A stretch of DNA of 64,000 nt from JAOTZA01 sp965224065 (GTDB lineage Bacteria > Acidobacteriota > Thermoanaerobaculia > Multivoradales > JAHEKO01), in the NCBI GenBank assembly GCA_965224065.1, contig CBDCYF010000005.1:1798001-1862000 (forward strand), given 5' to 3'. Under the pieces are notes generated by a model that saw only the letters and a list, made by a program, of their open reading frames with translations, was not told the origin of the DNA and made no database searches. A program made the translations under genes and the position numbers. Positions 16,644-24,702 of the stretch are shown here, in pieces (within the stretch, counting starts at the first letter, position 1; the number at the start of each line of letters is the position of its first letter).

Positions 16644-17438
16644 TTGAGTCGCCAACGGAACAAGCTCCTTCTGGTCGATGCCCTCAATCTGATCCGGCGG
16701 GTCTACGCCGCCCAACCCGGGGAGGAGGGGGCAGACAAGGCGGCCGGGGCGCGGACTTCGAGCGTGCAGTCCCTCGAGCGAGCCCTGCGCGAGAACACAC
16801 CGACCCACGCCGTCTGTGTGTTCGACGGCAAGGAACGAAGTTGGCGCCACGAGCTGTACCCGGACTACAAGGCCGGTCACAAGGCAATGCCCGAGGCCCT
16901 CGCTTCGGCACTCGGGGACTTTCGTGACGCCTTTCGCCAAATCGGGGTCGCGTCGCTGCGGATTCCCGCGTTCGAAGCCGACGACACCGCAGCCCACAAG
17001 GCCTCGGCGGCCGGGATCTCCGTGATCATCCTGTCCACCGACAAGAGCTTCCTGCAACTTCTACAGGCAGACATCCGGATTCGCGACCACTTCCGCCGTG
17101 CCGACCTCGACGCGGCCCACGCGAGAGAGAAGTTCGGAGTGCGCCCCGACCAGCTTGTCGACTTCCTGGCACTCGCCGGCGATCGCGGAAACGGGATTCC
17201 CGGCGTCCCCGGCGTTGGGACAAAGTCGGCGGCGAAACTGCTGGGCCGTTTCGAGACCCTCGAGGCCATCTTGGACCGAGCCGGGGAGCTCGAAGGCAAG
17301 CTCGGTGAGCGACTCCGGGGTCACGCGGAAACCGTGCGCCTGTACCGCAAGCTGGTTGCCCTGCGCACCGATCTCGAGCTCGGAGCTAACCTGAGCGACT
17401 GGCGCTATCGGCCCGCGAGCGTTGACCAAGGCAGATAG
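16644..17438 (+). CDS. 5'-3' exonuclease / flap endonuclease of the PolA-N type
   Basis: A 264-residue stand-alone nuclease related to the N-terminal domain of DNA polymerase I and to Xni. Start TTG 16644 gives MSRQRNKLLLVDALNLI, where the first metal-binding Asp lies. Further acidic residues are in FEADDTAAHKA and STDKSFLQLL, and the helix-hairpin-helix DNA-binding motif is GIPGVPGVGTKSAAKLL. It probably removes RNA primers or flaps. It is the last chromosomal gene before the ICE attachment site, so its 3' flank has been shaped by integration. Confidence 0.85.
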   Translation: MSRQRNKLLLVDALNLIRRVYAAQPGEEGADKAAGARTSSVQSLERALRENTPTHAVCVFDGKERSWRHELYPDYKAGHKAMPEALASALGDFRDAFRQIGVASLRIPAFEADDTAAHKASAAGISVIILSTDKSFLQLLQADIRIRDHFRRADLDAAHAREKFGVRPDQLVDFLALAGDRGNGIPGVPGVGTKSAAKLLGRFETLEAILDRAGELEGKLGERLRGHAETVRLYRKLVALRTDLELGANLSDWRYRPASVDQGR

Positions 17439-17468
17439 CGCCGTCACCGACCGGCGAGACGCGAGATT

Positions 17469-17678
17469 TGGTGGAACCGATCGGGATCGCTCTAGAGCGG
17501 GTTCGCCGAAGGCGGAGACGCGACGACCGTCCGCGAGAGGCTCCGTCGGACGACGAACCACAGGTGAGGAGTCTGGTGGAGCCGATCGGGATCGCTCTAG
17601 AGCGGACTCGCCGAAGGCGAAGACGCGACGACCGTCCGCGAGAGGCTCCGTCGGACGACGAACCGTAGGTTAGGAGTC
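17469..17678. repeat. two tandem 105-bp units, each starting with a tRNA-Ala 3' end
   Basis: Units begin at 17469 and 17574, and the attachment site begins at the next 105-bp step (17679). Each unit opens with TGGTGGAGCCGATCGGGATC (one base differs in the first), which on the minus strand is the T-arm and acceptor end of tRNA-Ala including CCA. It then continues with CTCTAGAGCG and a GACGACCGTCCGCGAGAGG core that is nearly identical between units. No gene is supported here. Confidence 0.75.
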
Positions 17679-17723
17679 TGGTGGAGCCGATCGGGATCGA
17701 ACCGACGACCTCTTGAATGCCAT
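17679..17723 (-). other. ICE attachment site: 3' half of tRNA-Ala(GGC)
   Basis: On the minus strand this 45-bp segment reads as the 3' half of a tRNA-Ala gene: anticodon GGC with its 3' loop, the 3' anticodon-stem strand, variable loop, T-arm with GGTTCGATCC, and acceptor strand ending CTCCACCA. Rightward of 17723 the match to a tRNA stops: the expected 5' strand of the anticodon stem (a copy of TCAAG on the plus strand) is replaced by CCGTT. A half tRNA directly before an integrase gene is the classical footprint of integration at an anticodon-loop crossover. The intact tRNA should lie at the other end of the element, outside the window. Confidence 0.82.
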
Positions 17724-17877
17724 CCGTTGGTACCAAGAAACTCCTACTTTTTTCGTTTCGGCCGACGCTATCGACACTGCACAAGATAAACATCATAAAA
17801 TCAGTAATTTACAGAAATTATCCTACTGCGATTTTCTGCGATCTCTTGCGCTCAAGTGCGCTGAAACGCGCTCTGGA

Positions 17878-17907
17878 GTGGTGACTTTGTGGTGACTTCT
17901 TGGTGAC
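17878..17907 (+). promoter_or_regulatory. three direct GGTGAC repeats upstream of the integrase gene
   Basis: Copies of (G/T)TGGTGAC or GTGGTGAC start at 17878, 17889 and 17900, exactly 11 bp apart, one helical turn. They sit between an AT-rich stretch (about 17740-17860) and the integrase start. This arrangement fits arm-type integrase or excisionase binding sites that could also control int transcription. It is inferred from position and spacing. Confidence 0.45.
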
Positions 17908-17926
17908 CCGCTGCTAGGGTCACTTC

Positions 17927-19111
17927 GTGAAGCTCACCAAATCCATCGTCGACCGGGCCGCCTATGGCGGCGCAAGCTACTCGGGAAAGCCGAGTCGCTA
18001 CGTCTTGTGGGATGACGATCTACGTGGCTTTGGCGTGCGGATCTTCCCGAGCGGCGTGAAGACCTTCGTGCTCTCGTACCGCTCGGGAGGACGGAAGCGG
18101 CTGATGAAGATCGGCCGCTACGGAGTCCTCACGGTCGACCAGGCCCGAAAGAAGGCGAGGAAGTTACTCTCGCGTGTGGACGAGGGTGCAGACCCCCTGG
18201 CCGAGCTTCAGGAGAAACGCCTGAAAGCGAGCCAGGCGAAGACCGTTTCCGAACTCTGCGACATCTTCATCGAGCGGCACGCGAAGGTGCGGAAGAAGAG
18301 CTGGAAGGAAGATCAGCGGAAGATCGACAAGTTGATCAAGCCGGAGCTCGGGCACCTGCGAATCGAGGATGTGACGAGAGAACGCATCGCCCGCCTCTAC
18401 CGGAAGATCGGTGCCGACCGCCCGTACGTCGCGAACCGCCTCCTGAACCTCCTCTCCACGATGTTCAACATGGCCACGGAATGGGGCCTGGTTTCTGAGA
18501 CGTCCGCCAACCCCGCGGCGATGAAGCGTCACTCGATGTTCAGGGAAAAACGTCGTGACCGACCGGTCAAAACGGAGGAGTTGCCCCGCCTTCTCGATGC
18601 GATCGAGGCGGAGTCGAGCCCCTATGTGCGCGGTGTTCTCAAGCTGCTTCTCCTGACCGGGCTACGAAAGAACGAGGTCCTTCGGGCGAAGTGGATCAAC
18701 ATCGATCTCGGGCGCGGGACGCTCCGCCTTGAAGACACCAAGGCTGGACGACCTCGCCACGTGCCGCTCTCAAGCGCGGCCCTCGAGATCATCCGCGCCC
18801 TACCCAAGATGGTCGGGAACGCCGAGTTCTTGTTTCCGTCGCCGACCAAGGTGGGCGCGCCGCTCTATGACCTCAAGAAGCCGTGGGAGCGTGTTCGGAA
18901 GGCCGCCGAGTGCCCTGATCTACGGATTCACGATCTGCGGCACACGGTCGCGACGCTTCTGGCCGAGAGCGGCCACCCGGCTCAGACGATCCAACAGGCG
19001 CTCGGTCACCACAACATCCAACAAACGATGGGCTACGTCCACGCCGGAGACCAGCACGCGCGGGAAGCGCTCGAGGAACTCGGGCGGCAGATCCTGGAGG
19101 TTAGGAAATGA
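17927..19111 (+). CDS. int: tyrosine recombinase, P4/ICE-type integrase
   Basis: A 394-residue site-specific recombinase, GTG start at 17927. Residues about 1-90 are the DUF4102 arm-binding domain typical of P4-like integrases (RGFGVRIFPSGVKTFVLSYR), about 100-200 the SAM-like core-binding domain, and about 215-385 the catalytic domain. Catalytic residues are visible: Arg247 in TGLRKNE, Lys272, His335 and Arg338 in HDLRHT, His361 in LGHHN, and the nucleophile Tyr370 in MGYVH. It should insert the element into the tRNA-Ala gene whose 3' half lies 200 bp upstream. Confidence 0.95.
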   Translation: MKLTKSIVDRAAYGGASYSGKPSRYVLWDDDLRGFGVRIFPSGVKTFVLSYRSGGRKRLMKIGRYGVLTVDQARKKARKLLSRVDEGADPLAELQEKRLKASQAKTVSELCDIFIERHAKVRKKSWKEDQRKIDKLIKPELGHLRIEDVTRERIARLYRKIGADRPYVANRLLNLLSTMFNMATEWGLVSETSANPAAMKRHSMFREKRRDRPVKTEELPRLLDAIEAESSPYVRGVLKLLLLTGLRKNEVLRAKWINIDLGRGTLRLEDTKAGRPRHVPLSSAALEIIRALPKMVGNAEFLFPSPTKVGAPLYDLKKPWERVRKAAECPDLRIHDLRHTVATLLAESGHPAQTIQQALGHHNIQQTMGYVHAGDQHAREALEELGRQILEVRK

Positions 19112-19271
19112 GTCGGCGGCCCGCGCCGGGAAAATAAGCGAGTGAGTTCTTTGGAGAAAACGAGATGAAGAAACGACTCTAAGCCGAGTCGAACACTAAT
19201 CGGCCGAAAAGCGGGCCCCGGGAGAGCACACACTCCCCCGAAGCCCTAGGCCAGGCAAAGGAGTAACCCCA

Positions 19272-19751
19272 ATGCCCGACCCTAAAGTTGAGTCTACCGA
19301 AGCTACACCCGAAGACCGAAAAGCTGCTGACGCGATCTGCGCCGTTCTCAAAGAGGCTAGAGGCACCATTAGCGCGCTCCGCGGCGACCTCCTGAACGAA
19401 GCCCGCCGTCACCATCCCGGCAAGCCCGTGGTCGTCGACGGCAAGCCAGCTCTCATCAATGGCGACCAGTTGAGTCTCGCGCTCTGGCTCCGAGAACGAA
19501 TCGAGGGGCTGTGCAATGAGGGCGCCATCGACGACGCTCTGAAAGCGCTTGAGTATGAGAGCAGTAACCCGCTTTCGACCCTCTCCCTATACGTACGCGA
19601 GCACCGCGACGAGATCGAGCGTCATCGCCGCCGGAGGCTCGCCGCCGTCGGCCAAGCTCTGGATCAGCTGGCCCGCCGCTTCTACCGGCACGAGCCGGAG
19701 GCGATGCGGCGGGAGGTAGGCGGCTTGCTCAAGAAATACACTTCGGTATAG
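19272..19751 (+). CDS. ICE-encoded protein of unknown function
   Basis: A 159-residue, charged, mostly helical protein. ATG 19272 has AAAGGAG at 8 nt spacing, so it is very likely translated. No recognised domain is visible. A short segment VVVDGKPALINGDQLSLALWL precedes a helical C-terminal half rich in Arg and Glu. It is separated from the integrase by 160 bp and from the next operon by about 350 bp. It could be an accessory or regulatory protein of the element, but nothing in the sequence proves this. Confidence 0.6.
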   Translation: MPDPKVESTEATPEDRKAADAICAVLKEARGTISALRGDLLNEARRHHPGKPVVVDGKPALINGDQLSLALWLRERIEGLCNEGAIDDALKALEYESSNPLSTLSLYVREHRDEIERHRRRRLAAVGQALDQLARRFYRHEPEAMRREVGGLLKKYTSV

Positions 19752-20048
19752 CGCAGGCGGCCTAGTAGGCGCTTTTCGGTCGATCCGCTGAGGACTTTGG
19801 GCGATCCCGCTGTTCTCCATGAGAGCCGGCGTTGCAGCTAAAACGACCTCGCGAGGTGACAGTTCGAGCCCCACTTCCGTTTTCCGCATCGGTCTACCCC
19901 AAAAGAGAATATCTACGCTGGGATGTTGACACAAGTATCTTTTTTTCAATGACTTAGAAGAAGTCTGGCCTCCTGTAGACTTCGTCGATTCGCGGGGTCG
20001 GCATAGGTATTGCTGTCGTCTCAGACGTGCGATTAAGTGAAAAAGGCC
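19752..20048. other. intergenic region before the redox operon
   Basis: About 300 bp of lower-GC DNA with no supported gene. It contains a T-run and an isolated TTGACA at 19926 without a convincing -10, and leads into the promoter at 20049. Long frames on the minus strand here run through the neighbouring genes and look like chance. Confidence 0.5.
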
Positions 20049-20078
20049 TTGACTTAATACAGGTGCCCCGTCTAGACT
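20049..20078 (+). promoter_or_regulatory. sigma-70-like promoter of the five-gene operon
   Basis: TTGACT (20049-20054) and TAGACT (20073-20078) are 18 bp apart and end about 25 bp before the ATG of the FAD enzyme gene. GGAGAGG lies directly before that ATG as ribosome site. No other convincing promoter is visible inside the operon. Confidence 0.55.
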
Positions 20079-20103
20079 CCCCCCGAAGAGGCTGGAGAGG
20101 CAA

Positions 20104-21408
20104 ATGCGCACCGTCAGGCCCGACGTTACCGTTGTTGGAGGGGGGATTCTGGGGGCGATGGTCACCTACGTTCTCTCCGTCAGATTCGGGCTGAGGACCG
20201 TCATGATCCGGAAAAGCGACAAGGGGACGCCCCAAGCGGAGACGTTACGCAACCACGCATGGCTGCAATCGGGACTTCTCTATCTAGACGCCGAACCGCG
20301 GTGGCTACCAACGAAAATGTACCGCGCGGGCGTGACCATGCTTGAAGAGTTCGGTGTACCGCTCCCTTCGACGCCGAGCATCTTCCGAGTTGAATCTGAC
20401 GAGAAAGCGGAGGCGTTTCTCGCGAAGGCCAGGAGGTTGGCCGTTGGCGCCATGGTGAGCCAGGTCGAATCAGCACGGAAACTCGCCTGGCTCACTGACC
20501 GGTTCCATGAGGACGGGCGGCCCGCGTTCTATACGCCGGACTCTCCATTTTCGGAGGCCGAACTGCTGGAGGCGGCATTTCAGGCGATTCTCGGCGAAGG
20601 GAACGGGTCCATCAAAGAGGTCTCGGCGCCGGCCACCCTGGAGCGAGACGCAGGTTTCGACGGCGGGTGCGCAGTCCGAGTTGACGGCACGATTTATGAC
20701 TCACCCGTGACCGTTTTGGCGGCCGGCGCGGGCACGCCTAGCTTGTTGAAGAGCCTTGAGATTGAAACCTGTCTAGGAGTCTACCGATCTCCCCTTCTGG
20801 TCGTCGGTGGCAACGAACACATGAAGGTCCCGATGCTGGTGGACCTCGATTCAGGACTTGCAGTGGCGTCCCATACGCCACGCGCGGCTCCACCAGACGG
20901 GCGACTGGTTATTGGTAACCGGGAAAGGAAGCTACTGACTGCCCAGCAAGTCGCCGGGCCGAGAAAAGTGACTGCGGACGACCAGAACTCGATCCTCGGC
21001 CTTCTCACCGACCCCGACGATCTACTGAGAGGGCGGATGCACCGGTTTACGGCCGGCTACAAGGTCGAAGCCCACTTTCGTGGGGATGTCGAGGATCTAG
21101 CTGGGAAGCCACGAGTTGTTCCGTGGTCAAAGTCTTTCCAACGGTACGAGGGTCTGATTGCTGCAGTCCCAGGCAAAGCCACGATGTCTCTCTACCACGC
21201 CGAGCAAATTGCTGCGGAGGTCGAGCGTCTCCTGGGTAGAACACCTCATGCTGACACTGGCCATAACTTCATGGAGCATCCGCCATACACAGGACCAGCT
21301 AGACCTCGAATGCACCACCACTCCGAATACGACGATCTGAACGAAGCAACCAATGGCCGGCCCGGGGAATCCTCGGACCACAAAGATGAAAACGATGAAC
21401 ATGAGTAA
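20104..21408 (+). CDS. FAD-dependent oxidoreductase, DAO family
   Basis: A 434-residue flavoprotein of the D-amino-acid/2-hydroxy-acid oxidase type. The dinucleotide-binding motif is VTVVGGGILGA at residues 8-18, and the family's C-terminal FAD contact region is around YEGLIAAVPGKATMSL near 365-385. The enzyme should oxidise a C-N or C-O bond of a small substrate; the substrate is unknown. After residue about 390 there is an unusual tail rich in His, Asp and Glu (PRMHHHSEYDD, SDHKDENDEHE) that looks disordered and could bind metal. It is the first gene of the operon, directly behind the promoter, and overlaps the next gene by 8 bp if that begins at 21401. Confidence 0.85.
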   Translation: MRTVRPDVTVVGGGILGAMVTYVLSVRFGLRTVMIRKSDKGTPQAETLRNHAWLQSGLLYLDAEPRWLPTKMYRAGVTMLEEFGVPLPSTPSIFRVESDEKAEAFLAKARRLAVGAMVSQVESARKLAWLTDRFHEDGRPAFYTPDSPFSEAELLEAAFQAILGEGNGSIKEVSAPATLERDAGFDGGCAVRVDGTIYDSPVTVLAAGAGTPSLLKSLEIETCLGVYRSPLLVVGGNEHMKVPMLVDLDSGLAVASHTPRAAPPDGRLVIGNRERKLLTAQQVAGPRKVTADDQNSILGLLTDPDDLLRGRMHRFTAGYKVEAHFRGDVEDLAGKPRVVPWSKSFQRYEGLIAAVPGKATMSLYHAEQIAAEVERLLGRTPHADTGHNFMEHPPYTGPARPRMHHHSEYDDLNEATNGRPGESSDHKDENDEHE

Positions 21409-23236
21409 AGATACCGCGAGCCCCTTTGCGCTCGCTCTAAAGGATCTCCTAGACGAGACCAACATTTTCACTCGGCAGGAGTGGGCTCGGCTGCTCGATG
21501 TCAGCACACCGGCGATTTCGCAATGGGTCCGAGATAAGACTATTCCACGTGCTGCGGCCTTGGCTACGATCGTATCGACGGTCCGTAGCGCGGTGGGAAC
21601 GTCTAACGAGGCCTTGCGGGCATTCCTCGCAATCGCCGGTCTGCCGGCGCGCGAGGTGTCCCCTCACGGCAACCGGATGGCGCCGACCGTTATGGACTAT
21701 CTGCTCCAACAACGTGTCAGCGGCCTTCTGCGGGCGTTTCGACGCTTGCAAGCAGAGCACAAGCCTTCTTACCTTAGTTTCAGTGTCCTGCTGTTCAGTC
21801 ATCTCGAAAGGGCTCGTCACGAACTCGCCCCCGAGGTGGCCGATCTCGTCGGGACACTGGCATCAGTTGACCCCAGCCAGCAGCGCGTACTGGTGGAACG
21901 GCTCCAAGACTCTCTGACGGATCTGCCGGTCGAGGAGGAGATCGCCGTTACGGAGGTCGAGGCGGCTGACAGTAACGACTCCTCTTTGGACATTGAGCGA
22001 CCAGTAGAAAGTACGCCGATCAGTGCGGCCACGACACTCGCAGATGATGCTGACTACGGCCAAGAGCGACTGCTTCTCGTCGTCAGGGGGCGTGAGCTTG
22101 AGAAGGTCCTCGACTTCGACCAACGCGTCTCAAGATCAAGAGTAGATTTTGGAGACACGCTCCAGACACGTCTCGAGGCTCTTTCTCTGGTCAATCCCTT
22201 CCATCCAGAAGCGCAGGCCAGCCTGCCGACTTTTCAAGTCTTCCTTTGTCGGGCGCTTAGCAAACGCTTCCTCACGCTTGGGAGTCTGCCAGTTGACGAA
22301 CTTGCTTTCTTTCCACTGTGGGGGCATTGGGAGTTCCGCTTCGAGGGCAGCGAACAGCCTTTCCACACTCACACCGATGATTACCAGCGGCGGGGGTTCT
22401 GGCTCCCAGGCGCGCGCTGGGAAGGTCTTGGAACGCCACCTGCTTTGGTGGCGCCTGGCGAGGTAGGTGCCTTAGGGCTACTTGTCGCCTATTCAGCGCG
22501 AGCAATGGGACACGAAACAGAGATTTCGCAACCCACGCTCGATATGACGCGCATGACCGAAAAACAAGTTGAAGGATACTGGCGGGCTGTACGAGAGTCT
22601 GTTCCTCATCTCGAAGGGAAAGCGGAACCCGTTGAAGTCCATTTGCCCTTTGGTAGATCCGCCCTCGAGGGCTATTTCAGCGATGGCTCCCATTTGATGT
22701 CCGGAGGCATCCATCAAGACGCCCGGGATGCCGGCCAGATGCGCGACGCCAAGTTAAGCGAGTGGTTCGGAGGTCACGAGAACGGTGATTACCTCAAAGA
22801 TGTGGGGCCCCACCGTCCAATGCTCGACTTCAAGCTCATTCAGTTCCCAAGGACCCACCACGACTCGAACGATCGAGAGATCCACCTTGCGCGGCACGAT
22901 CAAAACTACGAGGTCTTGGTTCCGCTCGATGGAGCCTTCTCCTGCTTTGGCGTCCGAATGAAGAGAGGCCTTGAAGATGAAAACCTGAGCGCGCCACTCG
23001 GAGCCTTCGCACAGGAACGCTGGAATCGAAGAACAGTCTCGGGCACCAGCGAAGAACCTACCCGCGATCTCCTGTTCTTCTCTAGTGAGCTCTACCACGG
23101 CTTTCGAGGTGCTAAGGATCGAGACGCCTACGCACTTCATCTGCGCTGCTTCGATGCGGCACCAGATCGCGAACTAAGATCTCCGGTCCACGAAACCCTG
23201 GCTACACCCGAATTCCGAGCAGTCGGTTCAGAATGA
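21401..23236 (+). CDS. HTH (XRE-like) protein fused to a cupin-like domain
   Basis: A 611-residue protein. I place the start at ATG 21401, which overlaps the FAD gene's stop as ATGAGTAA; in-frame ATGs at 21353, 21386 and 21395 are alternatives. Residues about 15-60 form an XRE-type helix-turn-helix (RQEWARLLDVSTPAISQWV). The long middle has no recognised family. Near residue 490 a cupin-like pattern appears: IHLARHDQNYEVLVPLDG (His-x4-His-x4-Glu, then Gly), with a later LLFFSSELYHGF supplying another His. It may be a metal-dependent oxygenase or a ligand-sensing regulator. It overlaps the radical SAM gene by 4 bp (ATGA), so translation is coupled. Confidence 0.7.
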   Translation: MSKDTASPFALALKDLLDETNIFTRQEWARLLDVSTPAISQWVRDKTIPRAAALATIVSTVRSAVGTSNEALRAFLAIAGLPAREVSPHGNRMAPTVMDYLLQQRVSGLLRAFRRLQAEHKPSYLSFSVLLFSHLERARHELAPEVADLVGTLASVDPSQQRVLVERLQDSLTDLPVEEEIAVTEVEAADSNDSSLDIERPVESTPISAATTLADDADYGQERLLLVVRGRELEKVLDFDQRVSRSRVDFGDTLQTRLEALSLVNPFHPEAQASLPTFQVFLCRALSKRFLTLGSLPVDELAFFPLWGHWEFRFEGSEQPFHTHTDDYQRRGFWLPGARWEGLGTPPALVAPGEVGALGLLVAYSARAMGHETEISQPTLDMTRMTEKQVEGYWRAVRESVPHLEGKAEPVEVHLPFGRSALEGYFSDGSHLMSGGIHQDARDAGQMRDAKLSEWFGGHENGDYLKDVGPHRPMLDFKLIQFPRTHHDSNDREIHLARHDQNYEVLVPLDGAFSCFGVRMKRGLEDENLSAPLGAFAQERWNRRTVSGTSEEPTRDLLFFSSELYHGFRGAKDRDAYALHLRCFDAAPDRELRSPVHETLATPEFRAVGSE

Positions 23237-24702
23237 CATCTATTGACGCGTCAGCTTTGCTCGCCGAAGTCGACGACTGGCTCTCAAGGAGTCGGATCCC
23301 CGAAGCCATCAAGCGGGGCGTCATTCGCAGACAGCGTACGGGCCTCGGCGGCAGCCATACGGTCGTGACGTACCCACCGCTCGATGTGCTGCCACCAATC
23401 AACTCAAGCGATCTTCTTCAGGCAGCCACGACTATCCCCGCTCTTCATCTTTACGTTCACTTCGCCTTCTGTGAACACATCTGTCATTTCTGCCACTACG
23501 AGACCGAACGCCTTGCGATCGGTGCGGAGAACGCAGCGACGGAAGACTACTTCGCCGCCCTCTGTGACGAACTGTCCTATTGGGCCGAGTTACTCGGCCC
23601 AGGTTCGCGACTGTCATCGGTCTATCTCGGAGGCGGTACACCCACCGCGGCGTCACTTGGCCGGTTGGCGGAGGTGGTCGACGCGCTTAGCGCGTTTACC
23701 TGGCTCGACGGCGCTCGGTTCTGCGCGGAGGTGAGCCCAAAAACGATCATGGATAGACGAGGTAAGGAGAAACTCCGGTTCCTGATCGATAGTGGTGTAG
23801 ATCGCTTCTCGATTGGAGTTCAGAGCTTCGACGACGACCTCTTGAAAGCTACTCGTGGTCACGGCCGTCAGACCGCAATCCAGGCCGTCGAAAGACTTCT
23901 TCACACGGATACCGAACTAAACGTTGATCTCATCCAAGACCTGAACGGCCAAACGGAAGACGCAATTGTCTCTGACGTTGAAGCGATTGCCAGACTCCGC
24001 CCCCATCAAGTGACGTGGTACACACAGCGTCTTCACGAACGGTCCGCCTGGCACACCCTGTACGCCCTGGGGCGTCTCCCTACAGTCGATGAAAACGAAA
24101 GTGTTAGAAGACGGCTACTCATCCGAGTTGCGATGCGCGCCATCGGCTATCTACCGCGGTCGGGTGGGCGTTTCGTTCGTAGCGAAGATCTGGTCGATAC
24201 GTTCAAGAACGTGAGAGCCGGCACTGACCAGGCTCTGATCGGAACGGGCGTCTCCGCCTACTCTCATGCCTGGGGCTATTTCTTCCGCAACACGTCCCGG
24301 ACGGGTTTCCAACGCACAGCACGGCGCGAGTACATCGCGGCCGTTGCGTCATCCAGACTGGCTGTCGCTACTGGCCTCCGTTTAGACAAGACAGAGCAAG
24401 CCGCAAGCCGCGTCGTTTCCGGCATTCGCCACGGTGTAAGCCTCGCTGGCGCACAGGCACCTGCAGCCTATTTGCGACACGCCACCGAGGTACTCGACCG
24501 CTTGGCCGCCTACGACTTGGTCACGGAGGAAGCTGGAGTTTACGAACTCACCGAGGCAGGCCGACTCTTCGAGGAGGAGATTTGCGCCTCTCTATATAGC
24601 CCGTGGACGCTCGAACAACCTGAACTCGTGACCGGGAACCGAGAAAGGCAACAGTATGCCCGAATTGCCGAAGCTGCTAAAGCAGAAACTGCCACCCGTT
24701 GA
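23233..24702 (+). CDS. HemN/HemW-like radical SAM protein
   Basis: A 489-residue radical SAM enzyme. The cluster motif is HFAFCEHICHFCHY near residues 75-88, CxxxCxxC, with the aromatic residue of the HemN group after it. Downstream signatures of the HemN/HemW fold are YLGGGTPT, FSIGVQSFDD and NVDLIQDLNGQT. The C-terminal part (GTGVSAYSHAWGY, then a winged-helix-like segment ending in YELTEAGRLFEEE) follows the HemW layout. Relatives act as heme chaperones, coproporphyrinogen dehydrogenases, or methylases and cyclopropanases in natural product pathways. The gene company here fits the last group better than heme synthesis, as an inference. It overlaps the transporter gene by 47 bp. Confidence 0.88.
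   Translation: MTSIDASALLAEVDDWLSRSRIPEAIKRGVIRRQRTGLGGSHTVVTYPPLDVLPPINSSDLLQAATTIPALHLYVHFAFCEHICHFCHYETERLAIGAENAATEDYFAALCDELSYWAELLGPGSRLSSVYLGGGTPTAASLGRLAEVVDALSAFTWLDGARFCAEVSPKTIMDRRGKEKLRFLIDSGVDRFSIGVQSFDDDLLKATRGHGRQTAIQAVERLLHTDTELNVDLIQDLNGQTEDAIVSDVEAIARLRPHQVTWYTQRLHERSAWHTLYALGRLPTVDENESVRRRLLIRVAMRAIGYLPRSGGRFVRSEDLVDTFKNVRAGTDQALIGTGVSAYSHAWGYFFRNTSRTGFQRTARREYIAAVASSRLAVATGLRLDKTEQAASRVVSGIRHGVSLAGAQAPAAYLRHATEVLDRLAAYDLVTEEAGVYELTEAGRLFEEEICASLYSPWTLEQPELVTGNRERQQYARIAEAAKAETATR

Noticed and set aside
17713..17895. Short plus-strand frame of 60 codons before the integrase
   Set aside because: It begins inside the tRNA half and covers the AT-rich attachment and arm-site region.
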